DNA of 64,000 nt, from positions 32,349-96,348 of the forward strand of contig NZ_JARVSD010000024.1 of NCBI RefSeq assembly GCF_030209445.1. The letters run 5' to 3'. The notes under the pieces are model-generated. The model was given only the letters and a program-made list of their open reading frames with translations. It did not search any database and had not been told where the DNA came from. This document shows, piece by piece, positions 8,195 to 16,800 of this stretch. The position numbers and the translations under genes were made by a program. Every line of letters starts with the position of its first letter. The stretch's first letter is position 1. The stretch comes from Promicromonospora sp. MEB111 (GTDB taxonomy: Bacteria > Actinomycetota > Actinomycetes > Actinomycetales > Cellulomonadaceae).

Positions 8195-10060
8195 ATGGCA
8201 CGCGCAGTAGGTATCGACCTCGGTACGACGAACTCGGTGGTGGCGGTCCTCGAGGGTGGGGAGCCCACCGTCATCGCCAACGCGGAGGGCTCGCGGACCA
8301 CCCCGTCGGTGGTCGCGTTCTCCAAGACGGGCGAGGTCCTGGTCGGTGAGGTCGCCAAGCGGCAGGCCGTCACCAACGTGGACCGCACCATCTCCTCGGT
8401 CAAGCGCCACATGGGCACCGACTGGACGGTGGACATCGACGACAAGAAGTACACCGCGCAGGAGATCTCGGCCCGCATCCTGGGCAAGCTCAAGCGCGAC
8501 GCCGAGGAGTACCTGGGCGAGCCCGTCACGGAGGCCGTGATCACGGTCCCGGCGTACTTCAACGACGCCGAGCGCCAGGCGACCAAGGACGCCGGCCAGA
8601 TCGCCGGCCTGGACGTCAAGCGCATCGTCAACGAGCCCACCGCCGCCGCGCTGGCCTACGGCCTGGAGAAGGGCAAGGAGGACGAGCTCATCCTGGTCTT
8701 CGACCTCGGTGGCGGCACGTTCGACGTCTCCCTGCTCGAGGTGGGCAAGGACGAGGACGACTTCTCGACCATCCAGGTGCGCGCCACCTCCGGCGACAAC
8801 CGCCTCGGTGGTGACGACTGGGACCAGCGCGTCGTGGAGCACCTCATCAAGCAGGTGAAGAACTCCTCGGGCGTCGACCTGTCGAAGGACAAGATCGCCC
8901 TGCAGCGCCTCCGCGAGGCGGCCGAGCAGGCCAAGAAGGAGCTCTCGTCCGCGACGAGCACCAACATCTCGATGCAGTACCTCTCGATGAGCGAGAACGG
9001 CCCCATCCACCTGGACGAGAAGCTCACGCGCGCTCAGTTCCAGCAGATGACGCAGGACCTCATCGACCGCACCAAGGCGCCGTTCCACGCCGTGATCCGC
9101 GACGCCGGCATCTCCGTCTCCGACATCGACCACGTGGTGCTCGTGGGTGGTTCCACCCGCATGCCCGCCGTGACCGAGGTCGTCAAGGAGCTCACCGGTG
9201 GCCGCGAGCCCAACAAGGGCGTGAACCCGGACGAGGTCGTCGCCGTCGGCGCCGTGCTGCAGGCCGGTGTCATCTCCGGTGACCGCAAGGACGTCCTGCT
9301 GATCGACGTCACCCCGCTGTCCCTCGGCATCGAGACCAAGGGTGGCGTGATGACCAAGCTCATCGAGCGCAACACCGCGATCCCGACCAAGCGCAGCGAG
9401 GTCTTCTCCACGGCGGACGACAACCAGCCGTCGGTCGCGATCCAGGTGTTCCAGGGCGAGCGCGAGTTCACCCGCGACAACAAGCCGCTGGGCGTCTTCG
9501 AGCTCACCGGCATCGCGCCGGCCCCGCGCGGCGTGCCGCAGATCGAGGTCACCTTCGACATCGACGCGAACGGCATCGTGCACGTGTCCGCCAAGGACCG
9601 CGGTACGGGCATGGAGCAGTCGATGAAGATCACGGGCGGCTCCGCGCTCCCCAAGGACGACATCGACCGCATGGTCAAGGACGCCGAGCTGCACGCCGAG
9701 GAGGACAAGAAGCGGCGCGAGGAGGCGGACACCCGCAACCAGGCCGAGGCCTTCGCGTACTCCATGGAGAAGCAGATCGCGGACAACCGCGACAAGCTCC
9801 CGGCCGAGGTCGTCTCGGAGGTCGAGGCGGACATCGCCGCCGTGAAGTCCGCGCTCGAGGGTGAGGACGCCGACGCCGTGAAGAGCTCGTACGAGAAGCT
9901 CGGCGCGTCGTCGCAGAAGATCGGCGAGGCGCTGTACGCGGCCGAGCAGCCGGCGGCGCAGGGTGCCGAGGGCGCCCCGCAGACGGCGAACGCCCAGTCC
10001 GCCAAGGACGAGGACGTCGTGGACGCCGAGATCGTGGACGACGAGGACGAGCGCAAGTGA
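8195..10060 (+). CDS. dnaK: Molecular chaperone DnaK (Hsp70)
   Basis: A 621-residue Hsp70 that binds and releases unfolded polypeptides in an ATP cycle with DnaJ and GrpE. The N-terminal ATPase signatures are present ([44 protein letters not shown]). The linker [16 protein letters not shown] and the substrate domain follow. The C-terminus is acidic ([16 protein letters not shown]), as in other actinobacterial DnaK proteins. The ATG at 8195 follows GAAGGAAGG; an upstream in-frame codon was rejected because it would lie within the operator region. It is the first gene of dnaK-grpE-dnaJ-hspR, repressed by HspR at the two HAIR sites and induced by heat. Confidence 0.99.
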   Translation: MARAVGIDLGTTNSVVAVLEGGEPTVIANAEGSRTTPSVVAFSKTGEVLVGEVAKRQAVTNVDRTISSVKRHMGTDWTVDIDDKKYTAQEISARILGKLKRDAEEYLGEPVTEAVITVPAYFNDAERQATKDAGQIAGLDVKRIVNEPTAAALAYGLEKGKEDELILVFDLGGGTFDVSLLEVGKDEDDFSTIQVRATSGDNRLGGDDWDQRVVEHLIKQVKNSSGVDLSKDKIALQRLREAAEQAKKELSSATSTNISMQYLSMSENGPIHLDEKLTRAQFQQMTQDLIDRTKAPFHAVIRDAGISVSDIDHVVLVGGSTRMPAVTEVVKELTGGREPNKGVNPDEVVAVGAVLQAGVISGDRKDVLLIDVTPLSLGIETKGGVMTKLIERNTAIPTKRSEVFSTADDNQPSVAIQVFQGEREFTRDNKPLGVFELTGIAPAPRGVPQIEVTFDIDANGIVHVSAKDRGTGMEQSMKITGGSALPKDDIDRMVKDAELHAEEDKKRREEADTRNQAEAFAYSMEKQIADNRDKLPAEVVSEVEADIAAVKSALEGEDADAVKSSYEKLGASSQKIGEALYAAEQPAAQGAEGAPQTANAQSAKDEDVVDAEIVDDEDERK

Positions 10061-10719
10061 CGGACGAGCACCAGCAGGGACCCCCCGAGCCCGAGGGCTC
10101 GGGGGAGCACCCCTTCCAGTTCACGGACAAGCGCAAGGTGAACGCCTCCGGCGACGAGGCGCAGCCGGTCGAGCCCGCTCCGGCGGACGAGACGGCCGAG
10201 CCCGAGGCCGCCGAGCCGTCCGCGCAGGACGCCAGGGACCCGCTGGCCGGGCTCGACTTCGAGCCCTCCGGTGAAGCCGCCGAGGCGTCCGAGGTCCTCA
10301 AGGCGAAGGCCGAGGCGGCGGAGCACCTGGACGCGCTGCAGCGCGAGCGGGCCAGCTTCACGAACTACCGCAACCGGGCGCTGCGCGACCAGGAGGCCGC
10401 GCGGGACCGGGGCGTGCAGGACGTGCTGGCGGCGCTGCTGCCCGTGCTCGACGACGTCGAGCGCGCGAAGCAGCATGGCGAGCTGAGCGGTCCCATGGCG
10501 GCGATCGCGGAGAAGCTCGACCAGAGCCTGCAGAAGTTCGGCGTCGAGCGGTTCGGCAAGGTGGGGGAGGAGTTCGACCCCACCCTGCACGAGGCGCTCA
10601 TGCACTCGACCGACGCGGACGCGACGGCCGCCACGGTGAACCTCGTGGTGGAGCCCGGGTACAAGATCGGCGACAAGGTGGTCCGGGCGGCGCGCGTGGG
10701 CGTCGTCGGACCGGAGTAG
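10057..10719 (+). CDS. grpE: Nucleotide exchange factor GrpE
   Basis: A 220-residue GrpE, which opens the DnaK nucleotide cleft to release ADP. The long N-terminal acidic stretch is followed by a coiled coil (about residues 75-120, [21 protein letters not shown]). The conserved C-terminal beta domain has [12 protein letters not shown] and [23 protein letters not shown]. Its GTG start overlaps the dnaK stop (GTGA, 4 nt), so translation is coupled. A large hairpin follows before dnaJ. Confidence 0.97.
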   Translation: MTDEHQQGPPEPEGSGEHPFQFTDKRKVNASGDEAQPVEPAPADETAEPEAAEPSAQDARDPLAGLDFEPSGEAAEASEVLKAKAEAAEHLDALQRERASFTNYRNRALRDQEAARDRGVQDVLAALLPVLDDVERAKQHGELSGPMAAIAEKLDQSLQKFGVERFGKVGEEFDPTLHEALMHSTDADATAATVNLVVEPGYKIGDKVVRAARVGVVGPE

Positions 10720-10726
10720 TCCCGTT

Positions 10727-10772
10727 CCCGGTGGCCGGGCCCGACCCTGACAGGGCGGGCCCGGCCGCCGGG
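10727..10772 (+). terminator. Intra-operon hairpin between grpE and dnaJ
   Basis: A GC-only stem of about 21 bp (10727-10748 with 10752-10772, one bulged A and one G-T pair) closes a 3-nt loop. It starts 7 nt after the grpE stop and ends 23 nt before the dnaJ start. It may be an attenuator, a partial terminator or an mRNA-stability element that lowers dnaJ-hspR output relative to dnaK-grpE. Confidence 0.7.
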
Positions 10773-10795
10773 AGCACACTGCGGAAGGAGGTGCC

Positions 10796-11800
10796 ATGAC
10801 CGGTCAGGACTGGATGGAGAAGGACTTCTACGCCGTGCTGGGCGTGTCCAAGGACGCCGACGACGCGGCCATCAAGAAGGCCTACCGCAAGCTCGCGCGC
10901 CAGTACCACCCCGACCAGAACCAGGGGGACGCGGCGGCGGAGTCCAAGTTCAAGGAGATCGGCGAGGCCTACGCGGTGCTCTCCGACGCGGAGCAGCGCC
11001 GCCAGTACGACGCCGTGCGCGCCATGGCGGGCGGGGCTCGCTTCTCGGCCGGCCCCGGCGGACCCGGTGCCGGTGGCTTCGAGGACATCATGGGTGCCAT
11101 GTTCGGTGGCGCCCAGGGCGGCCGGGGCGGGCCGCGCGTCCGCTACTCGCAGGGCGGGAACGGCGGCGCGGGCTTCGAGGACATCCTCGGCTCCATGTTC
11201 GGCGGAGGCCGGACGGCCTACGGCGCGGGGACCACCGGGTACGCCTCACCGACCCCGGGCGCGGACGTCGTCGCCCAGGTCACGCTGCCGTTCCGGGCGG
11301 CCGTGGAGGGCACGACGGCGGAGCTCGAGGTCAACGGCCGCACCATCACGGCCCGGATCCCCGCGGGGATCAACGACGGCAAGAAGATCCGGCTGCGCGG
11401 CAAGGGCCGGCCGGGGGTCGCCGGGGGCCCGGCGGGTGACCTCGTGGTCACGGTGCACGTCACGCCGCACCCGGTCTGGACGCTGGACGGCATGGACCTG
11501 CGCATGACCGTGCCCGTCACGTTCGTGGAGGCGGCGCTCGGCACCACGCTGGAGGTGCCGACCCTGGACGGCACCACCGTGCGGCTCAAGGTGCCCGCGG
11601 GCACGCCGTCGGGCCGGGTGCTGCGCGTCAAGGGCCGTGGCGTGGGGACGGCGAAGGCGACCGGCGACCTGCTCTTCACGGTGCAGGTGGCCGTGCCGCA
11701 GAAGCTCAGCAAGAAGGCCAGGCAGGCGCTCGAGGCGTTCGCCGCCGAGAGCGACGGCGAGGACGTGCGCGCCGGGCTGGCCGCGCGGGCGGCGGAGTGA
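10796..11800 (+). CDS. dnaJ: Co-chaperone DnaJ, class B (no zinc finger)
   Basis: A 334-residue Hsp40. The J domain occupies residues 9-75 with the HPD motif at 38-40, which stimulates DnaK ATPase. A Gly/Phe-rich linker (about 80-155, with two related GFEDI-GxMFGG segments) leads into two beta-sandwich substrate-binding domains (about 160-315). There is no CxxCxGxG zinc-finger region and no cysteine at all, so this is a CbpA-like class B protein. The ATG at 10796 follows a near-perfect AAGGAGGT. It is the third gene of the heat-shock operon and probably shares HspR control, modulated by the hairpin just upstream. Confidence 0.96.
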   Translation: MTGQDWMEKDFYAVLGVSKDADDAAIKKAYRKLARQYHPDQNQGDAAAESKFKEIGEAYAVLSDAEQRRQYDAVRAMAGGARFSAGPGGPGAGGFEDIMGAMFGGAQGGRGGPRVRYSQGGNGGAGFEDILGSMFGGGRTAYGAGTTGYASPTPGADVVAQVTLPFRAAVEGTTAELEVNGRTITARIPAGINDGKKIRLRGKGRPGVAGGPAGDLVVTVHVTPHPVWTLDGMDLRMTVPVTFVEAALGTTLEVPTLDGTTVRLKVPAGTPSGRVLRVKGRGVGTAKATGDLLFTVQVAVPQKLSKKARQALEAFAAESDGEDVRAGLAARAAE

Positions 11801-11889
11801 CGGCCGGTGCGGTGGGGCGGCTGCCCTGCCGCACCGGGTTCGGCTAACCTGCCCGCACCAACAGTGCAAGAGAGACTTGGGAGGTGCGC

Positions 11890-12342
11890 ATGGTCGACGA
11901 CGACACACCCGTGCTCACCGTGTCCAAGGCCGCCGAGCTCGCGGGCATGCACCCGCAGACGCTGCGGCAGTACGACCGCCTCGGCCTGGTGGTGCCCCGG
12001 CGCACGCGCGGCCGCGGCCGCCGGTACTCGCGCCGCGACGTGGCGCGCCTGCTGCAGGTGCAGCGGCTCGCCCAGGGCGAGGGCATCAACCTCGCCGGGA
12101 TCAAGCGCATCCTCGACCTGGAGGCGCACGTCTCCGTGCTGGAGGAGCGCCTCGGCGACCTGCTGATGCGGGTCCAGGAGGAGGGGCGCGTGTTCGCCGC
12201 CGGACCGGCGGCGGGCGACGTCGTGGTGGTCCAGCGTGGTCAGCGCGTCCGCAGCGCGGCCGTGCGCGTGGACCTGGAGCACCGCGCCACCGGCGGGGGC
12301 GCCGTGGTGCTCTGGCGTCCGGCTCCGCGGCGCGAGGAGTAA
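11890..12342 (+). CDS. hspR: MerR-type heat shock repressor HspR
   Basis: A 150-residue repressor. The N-terminal MerR helix-turn-helix is clear (VLTVSKAAELAGMHPQTLRQ, then YDRLGLVVPRRT and RRYSRRDVARLLQVQRL). The coiled coil (ILDLEAHVSVLEERLGDLLMRVQEE) provides dimerisation. HspR binds HAIR palindromes, with DnaK as co-repressor in characterised actinobacteria. ATG at 11890 is preferred over GTG 11884, because GGGAGG (11879-11884) sits 5 nt before the ATG. It is the last gene of the operon. A TAACCT box at 11844-11849 could give it an extra promoter. Confidence 0.97.
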   Translation: MVDDDTPVLTVSKAAELAGMHPQTLRQYDRLGLVVPRRTRGRGRRYSRRDVARLLQVQRLAQGEGINLAGIKRILDLEAHVSVLEERLGDLLMRVQEEGRVFAAGPAAGDVVVVQRGQRVRSAAVRVDLEHRATGGGAVVLWRPAPRREE

Positions 12343-12377
12343 GCGCGTCCTCGGTGCGTGGCTGATTTCAGCGATGC

Positions 12378-12400
12378 CATTCTTTCGTTAATCAAGAATG
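12378..12400. promoter_or_regulatory. Inverted repeat 1 upstream of DUF1540 gene
   Basis: CATTCTT (12378-12384) and AAGAATG (12394-12400) form a perfect 7-9-7 inverted repeat in an AT-rich stretch that stands out from the surrounding DNA. Its size fits a dimeric repressor or activator site. The regulator is unknown. Confidence 0.5.
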
Positions 12401-12450
12401 CTCGCAGGAGTATAGGTAAGGCATTCCTTGCTCTACGCGATCTGCCATTT

Positions 12451-12473
12451 CGGAATACGATCGGGATATTCCG
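12451..12473. promoter_or_regulatory. Inverted repeat 2 upstream of DUF1540 gene
   Basis: CGGAATA (12451-12457) and TATTCCG (12467-12473) form a second perfect 7-9-7 inverted repeat. Its centre is 73 bp from the first, about seven helical turns. It ends 32 nt before the DUF1540 start codon. Confidence 0.5.
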
Positions 12474-12505
12474 CAGGAGTGACGCACCGAGCGAGGAGAG
12501 ATGCC

Positions 12506-12814
12506 ATGAGCACGCTGATGGAGATGCCCGAGGTCGTCGAGTGCTCGATCGACGGCTGCGGGTACAACCACGACCACGGCTGTCACGCCGGCGCCGTCAC
12601 CATCGGAGGGCACATGGGCGACGCCTCCTGTGCCACGTTCATCCCGCTGAGCACCAAGGGCGGCCTGGACAAGGTGATCGCCCATGTCGGCGCCTGCCAG
12701 CGTGCGGAGTGCACCCACAACGACCACCTGGAGTGCAACGCGGCGTCGATCCGCGTGGGACCGGGCCCCGAGGACCCGGCGCACGCCGACTGCCTCACCT
12801 TCGAGCAGGGCTGA
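12506..12814 (+). CDS. DUF1540-type cysteine-rich protein (two repeats)
   Basis: A 102-residue protein with two copies of a Cys motif: C13-x4-C18-x-YNHD-x2-C26 with C42, and C64-x4-C69-THNDHLE-C77 with C96. This is the DUF1540 pattern and suggests two small metal-binding knuckles, probably zinc; the metal is inferred. The start is ATG 12506 behind GAGGAGAG. No partner gene is coupled. Control is likely through the AT-rich upstream region with two inverted repeats. The physiological role of the family is not established. Confidence 0.82.
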   Translation: MSTLMEMPEVVECSIDGCGYNHDHGCHAGAVTIGGHMGDASCATFIPLSTKGGLDKVIAHVGACQRAECTHNDHLECNAASIRVGPGPEDPAHADCLTFEQG

Positions 12815-12833
12815 ACCGGCGAGCAGGGCCGAA

Positions 12834-12849
12834 CCGGGCTGAGGCCCGG
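12834..12849. terminator. Weak hairpin between convergent genes
   Basis: CCGGGC (12834-12839) pairs with GCCCGG (12844-12849) around a 4-nt loop, between the DUF1540 stop and the stop of the convergent GGDEF-like gene. The stem is short, so function is tentative. Confidence 0.4.
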
Positions 12850-12853
12850 GTGC

Positions 12854-13651
12854 TCAGCGCGCCAGGTGGTCCAGGAGCAGCAGGGCGTCGCCGTGCGTCC
12901 CGGGAAGCCGCTCGACCCACACCCGGGTCGGGCGGCGCACCTCTGTCGTGAGGCCGAGCACCTCGGCGTTGCGCTCCACGACGCGGCGCAGCGACTGGCC
13001 GAGCTCGGCCGTCGTCGGGCCCCGCTCGCACAGCACCACGAAGGTGCCGTCGCCCACGGCGGCCATCGGGTGGCCCTCGCCGAACACCTGGTGCAGCGTG
13101 CGGCCGATCGCGGCGGAGCGCGCCAGGCGCTGCCAGGTGTCGAGGTTCTCCAGGCCGACGTCGAGCACCAGCAGGCAGTGGGACTCGCCCGCGGTGGAGC
13201 CGGTGCGCTGGGCGACGCCGTAGGTCTCGCGCAGCCGCTCGCCCAGGTACTCGCCCGTGGGCAGGCCGGTCGAGGGGTCGTGCGTGGCGATCTGGTAGGG
13301 CACGCGCTCGCGCTCCCCGACCCAGCCGATCGCCGCGGCGCGCAGCGCGCCGACATCCGTGGGCCGCCCGAAGGCGGCGTAGAGGCAGGCGACGTCGTCC
13401 AGGGCTTCGGTGATCCCGGCGCCCACGCCGGCGCGCGCCGCACCGAGCCGCTCGGCCGGCGCGATCACGCCACGGCCCTCGGCCAGTGCCTCTGCTAGCG
13501 CTTCTGCGGCGGGGTGCTCCCAGTCGTTCGGCCGGATCCAAACCGACGCCAGACTCGTAGCTCGCCACCGCTCGCGCAGGTCGTGCACACGCACCCGCGC
13601 CTCCTGCTGTGCCTCGCTCATAATGATGGGACCCTCACGGGGATACATCAT
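12854..13651 (-). CDS. Degenerate GGDEF-domain-like protein
   Basis: A 265-residue protein. The run THDPSTGLPTGEYLGERLRE (about residues 123-142) matches the beginning of diguanylate cyclase domains (DPLTGLPNR...L). The later MAAVGDGTFVVLCERG stands where GGDEF should be. The catalytic signature is absent, so synthesis of cyclic-di-GMP is unlikely. It may bind nucleotide or act as a protein scaffold. The N-terminal ~110 residues are helical, with no membrane segment. Start ATG 13651 has GAAGGTG upstream; ATG 13621 (MSEAQQEARV) is a possible alternative. It is divergent from the sigma-fusion gene. Confidence 0.65.
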   Translation of the reverse strand: MMYPREGPIIMSEAQQEARVRVHDLRERWRATSLASVWIRPNDWEHPAAEALAEALAEGRGVIAPAERLGAARAGVGAGITEALDDVACLYAAFGRPTDVGALRAAAIGWVGERERVPYQIATHDPSTGLPTGEYLGERLRETYGVAQRTGSTAGESHCLLVLDVGLENLDTWQRLARSAAIGRTLHQVFGEGHPMAAVGDGTFVVLCERGPTTAELGQSLRRVVERNAEVLGLTTEVRRPTRVWVERLPGTHGDALLLLDHLAR

Positions 13652-13739
13652 GACGCACCTTCGGCTGTGACGTGCCGGACTTCACCCGGGCGTCACCCCG
13701 GAATCTGGAATTCCACCCCCTAAATCCTCCGCCTGGCTC

Positions 13740-13745
13740 TATAGT
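13740..13745 (+). promoter_or_regulatory. Candidate -10 box (TATAGT) for the sigma-fusion gene
   Basis: TATAGT lies about 60 nt before the proposed GTG start, in a locally AT-richer stretch of the divergent region 13652-13802. No clear -35 partner is seen. Confidence 0.4.
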
Positions 13746-13802
13746 CTTGGCAGGACGGCGACAGTCAACGGCAGCGCGACCACCGCGAGAGTCTGGGCAG
13801 AC

Positions 13803-16800
13803 GTGAGGCAAGTCGAGAGCAGCACAGGGGAAACCCCGAGTGACGCGGAACTGATTCTGCAGGTCAGGGCAGGTGACCGCGACGCTTTTGGTGTGCTCTA
13901 CGAGCGTCACTCAGCCGCCGCTCGAGCCCTCGCCCGCCAGTACGTCACGGCCGCTGACGCGGAGGACGTCGTCGCCGACGCCTTCAGCAAGCTGTTCGAG
14001 ATGCTCCGTCGCGGGGTCGGCCCCGACGCCGGGTTCCGCCCCTACCTGTACACGATGGTCCGCCACCGGTCGTTCGACGTGTCACGTGGCGCCGCACGCA
14101 CCCGCCCGAGCACCGACGACGAGATCGAGTCCGTCCTCGGCCGGGTGGCCTCGAAGGACGACCCGGCACTCCAGGGCTTCGAGCGCAGCGTGATCGCCAA
14201 GGCCTACGTCGACCTGCCGGAGCGGTGGCGCGAGGTCCTCTGGTACGTGCTCGTGGACGAGCTCAAGCCCGCCCAGGTCGCGCCCGTGCTCGGCCTCAGC
14301 CCCAACGGGGTGTCCGCGCTGCTCTACCGCGCCAAGGAGGCGCTGCGGGCCGGGTACCTCCAGCAGCACCTGACGCACGCGCCGTCCGACACCTGCCGCA
14401 CCGTCAACCCGCTGCTCGGCGGGTACGTGCGCGCGAGCCTGTCGAAGCGCGAGACCACCAAGATCGACGAGCACCTCTCCACCTGCGCCACCTGCAGCGC
14501 CCTCGTGCTCGAGCTGCACGACGTGGCGCACGGCATGAAGACCGTCATCGCCCCGCTGGTGCTGGGCGCGGGCGGCCTCGCCCTCGTCGGCGCCGGCGCC
14601 CCGATCGGCGGCATGGTCGTCGCCGCCAAGGCCGGCGCGGGCGCGGCGGCCGGTGGCGCGCACTCCGCCTCCGCCGTGAGCGCGGCGTCGAGCGGCTCGT
14701 TCTCCGGCGCGGTGTCGTCGGCCGTGTCCACCACCGCGGGTGCCGTCGCCTCCGCCGCGGCCGCCGCGACGGGTGGCAGCATGGCCGCGGGCGCGCTCGC
14801 CGTCGCCGCCGTCGGCCTGGTCGCGGCGCTGCAGATCACGGCGCCGCCCGAGGCGGACCCGCTGATCGACACGGTGATCGCCACGAACGACGCCCGGGAG
14901 CTGCCGGGTGGCGGTCCCGCCGAGAGGGTCAAGGGCGGCGAGCCCGTGCTGCCCACCGACGTGGTGCCGAACGAGGACACCGCGTACATCGAGGTCGACT
15001 ACGCGGACGCCGCGCAGCCGCTTGCGCCCCGCCAGAGCCAGAACCTGTCGTTCACCGTGGAGAACACGGGTGCCGCCGACGCGACGGGCGCCCAGCTCGA
15101 GGTCACGCTCCCTAGCGGGCTCACCTCGGTGAAGCCGGAGGGTTCCTTCGGCACGGGGATCGGCGGCCGTCTGGTCTCCAGCACCCGCCCGGCGGCGAGT
15201 GCGACCCCCACCGCCGAGGCCACGCCGACGCCCGGCGCGACCGGCAGCACGTCGTCGGAGGCGAAGGCCGACGCCTCGGCGGGCTCGTCCACCGGCGAGA
15301 TCGCGGTGCCGACGACGCCGAGCGCGTCACCCAGCGCCCCCGCCACCGAGGGCACCGTCCCGGTCGAGACCCCGGTCGGCTGCGCGCCGACGGAGCGGAC
15401 GAACGTCCTGCTCTGCTCGATCGGCGAGCTCGCGCAGGGCGCGACGCGCAGCGTCGTCGTGCCGGTGCAGGCCAACGCCGGTGGCGACTACCCGGTCAGC
15501 GCCAAGGTCTGGGCCGACGGCCTCGAGCCGATGAGCGCCGACCTGCCGAGCCGCACGGTCGCGCCGTTCGGCCAGGAGCTGTCCGCGCAGAGCAGGGACG
15601 TCTCGCTGTCCAGCCCCGGCACCGCCCCGCTGCCCGTCACCCTGGTCAGCACCGGTGACCGCACGGTGGCCCCGGGCTGGGCCGTCGCCGTGTCCCTGCC
15701 GGACGGCGTCAAGCCGGCGTCGGCGCAGTCGCAGCTCTCCTGCGCGGCCGGTGACCTGCCGAACAGCTGGCTCTGCACGCCCCTCGCCGGGATCTTCGGT
15801 TCGACGCTGCAGCTCGAGCCGGGCGCGGCCGTCGACATGTCGCTGAACGTGACCACCGCCGCGTCGTCCACGGCGCAGCCAGCCGAGCTGGGCGTCGCGA
15901 ACGTCCGGCCGGTCCTCGACGGCAGCGCGCGCTCCGCCTCGGCCACGCTGGTCGCCACCTCGGCCTGGACCAACGCCGGTGCCGGCGTGGGCACCGTGAC
16001 CGCGTCCTGCCTCGCCGAGGGCGGGGCCGACAAGGCCGACGCCGCCGTGATCGGCAGCTACACCAACACGACCCAGCGCGTCGTGCGCGTCGCCCTCGAG
16101 GCGGCCGGCAGCCGCGAGGCCACGGGCCAGGACGTGGCGCCCGGCGAGTCCGCGCGGGTCACCGTGCACGACGGCATGCGTGTCCCGGCCGGCCTGGCCA
16201 CGTTCGTGCTGACCACCGACGTGGACGGCAGCACCTACGAGACCCGTGTCGCGGCCGGTGACCACCGCGCGGTGGACTGCTACCGGCCCACGTGGGACAC
16301 CGCGACGAGCGTGCAGACCGTCAACGCCGGCGGCACCGTGGGCGTCAAGGGCACGATCACCAACAAGACCGGCGAGTCGATGTTCGCCGTCATGTCGGTG
16401 CCCGTGGGCGGTGACACGCTCAAGTCGGTCAAGGTGCCCGTCGCGGCAGACGGCACGTGGGACCTCTCCGTGGACACGGGCCGCACGCACGTGCCGGCGG
16501 GCGACGTCACGTTCCACCTCTCCCGTGAGGTCGCGGACTCGGACGGCGACCTGGCGGACGCCGTGAGCGCGCCCGCCAACAACCCGACGCAGTCCTTCGC
16601 CGCCGCCCAGATCCAGCCCGCCGCGGGCGAGCGGACCATGTCGTCGGAGTCCTGCGTCTTCGACGCGGCCCAGGACCGCTCGGTGCAGACCTTCACGGTC
16701 ACCGCCGACAACACGGCCTCGACCCTGCCCGTGCCCTTCCACGTCGGGGACGTCACCCGGACCGTGCCCGCCGGGCAGACCGAGGTGATCGAGTTCCCGG

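Noticed and set aside
11867..11879. CAAG-N5-CTTG palindrome before hspR as a third HAIR site
   Set aside because: The half-sites are inverted relative to the HAIR consensus and lack the ACTC/GAGT core.
12803..12838. Imperfect tandem repeat of 18 nt across the DUF1540 stop
   Set aside because: Only two copies, 16 of 18 bases alike; most simply a local slippage duplication with no evident role.
13700..13714. GGAAT motif upstream of the sigma-fusion gene as an autoregulated ECF promoter
   Set aside because: No matching -10 (GTT or CGTC-type) at 16-19 nt spacing; kept only as a possibility.
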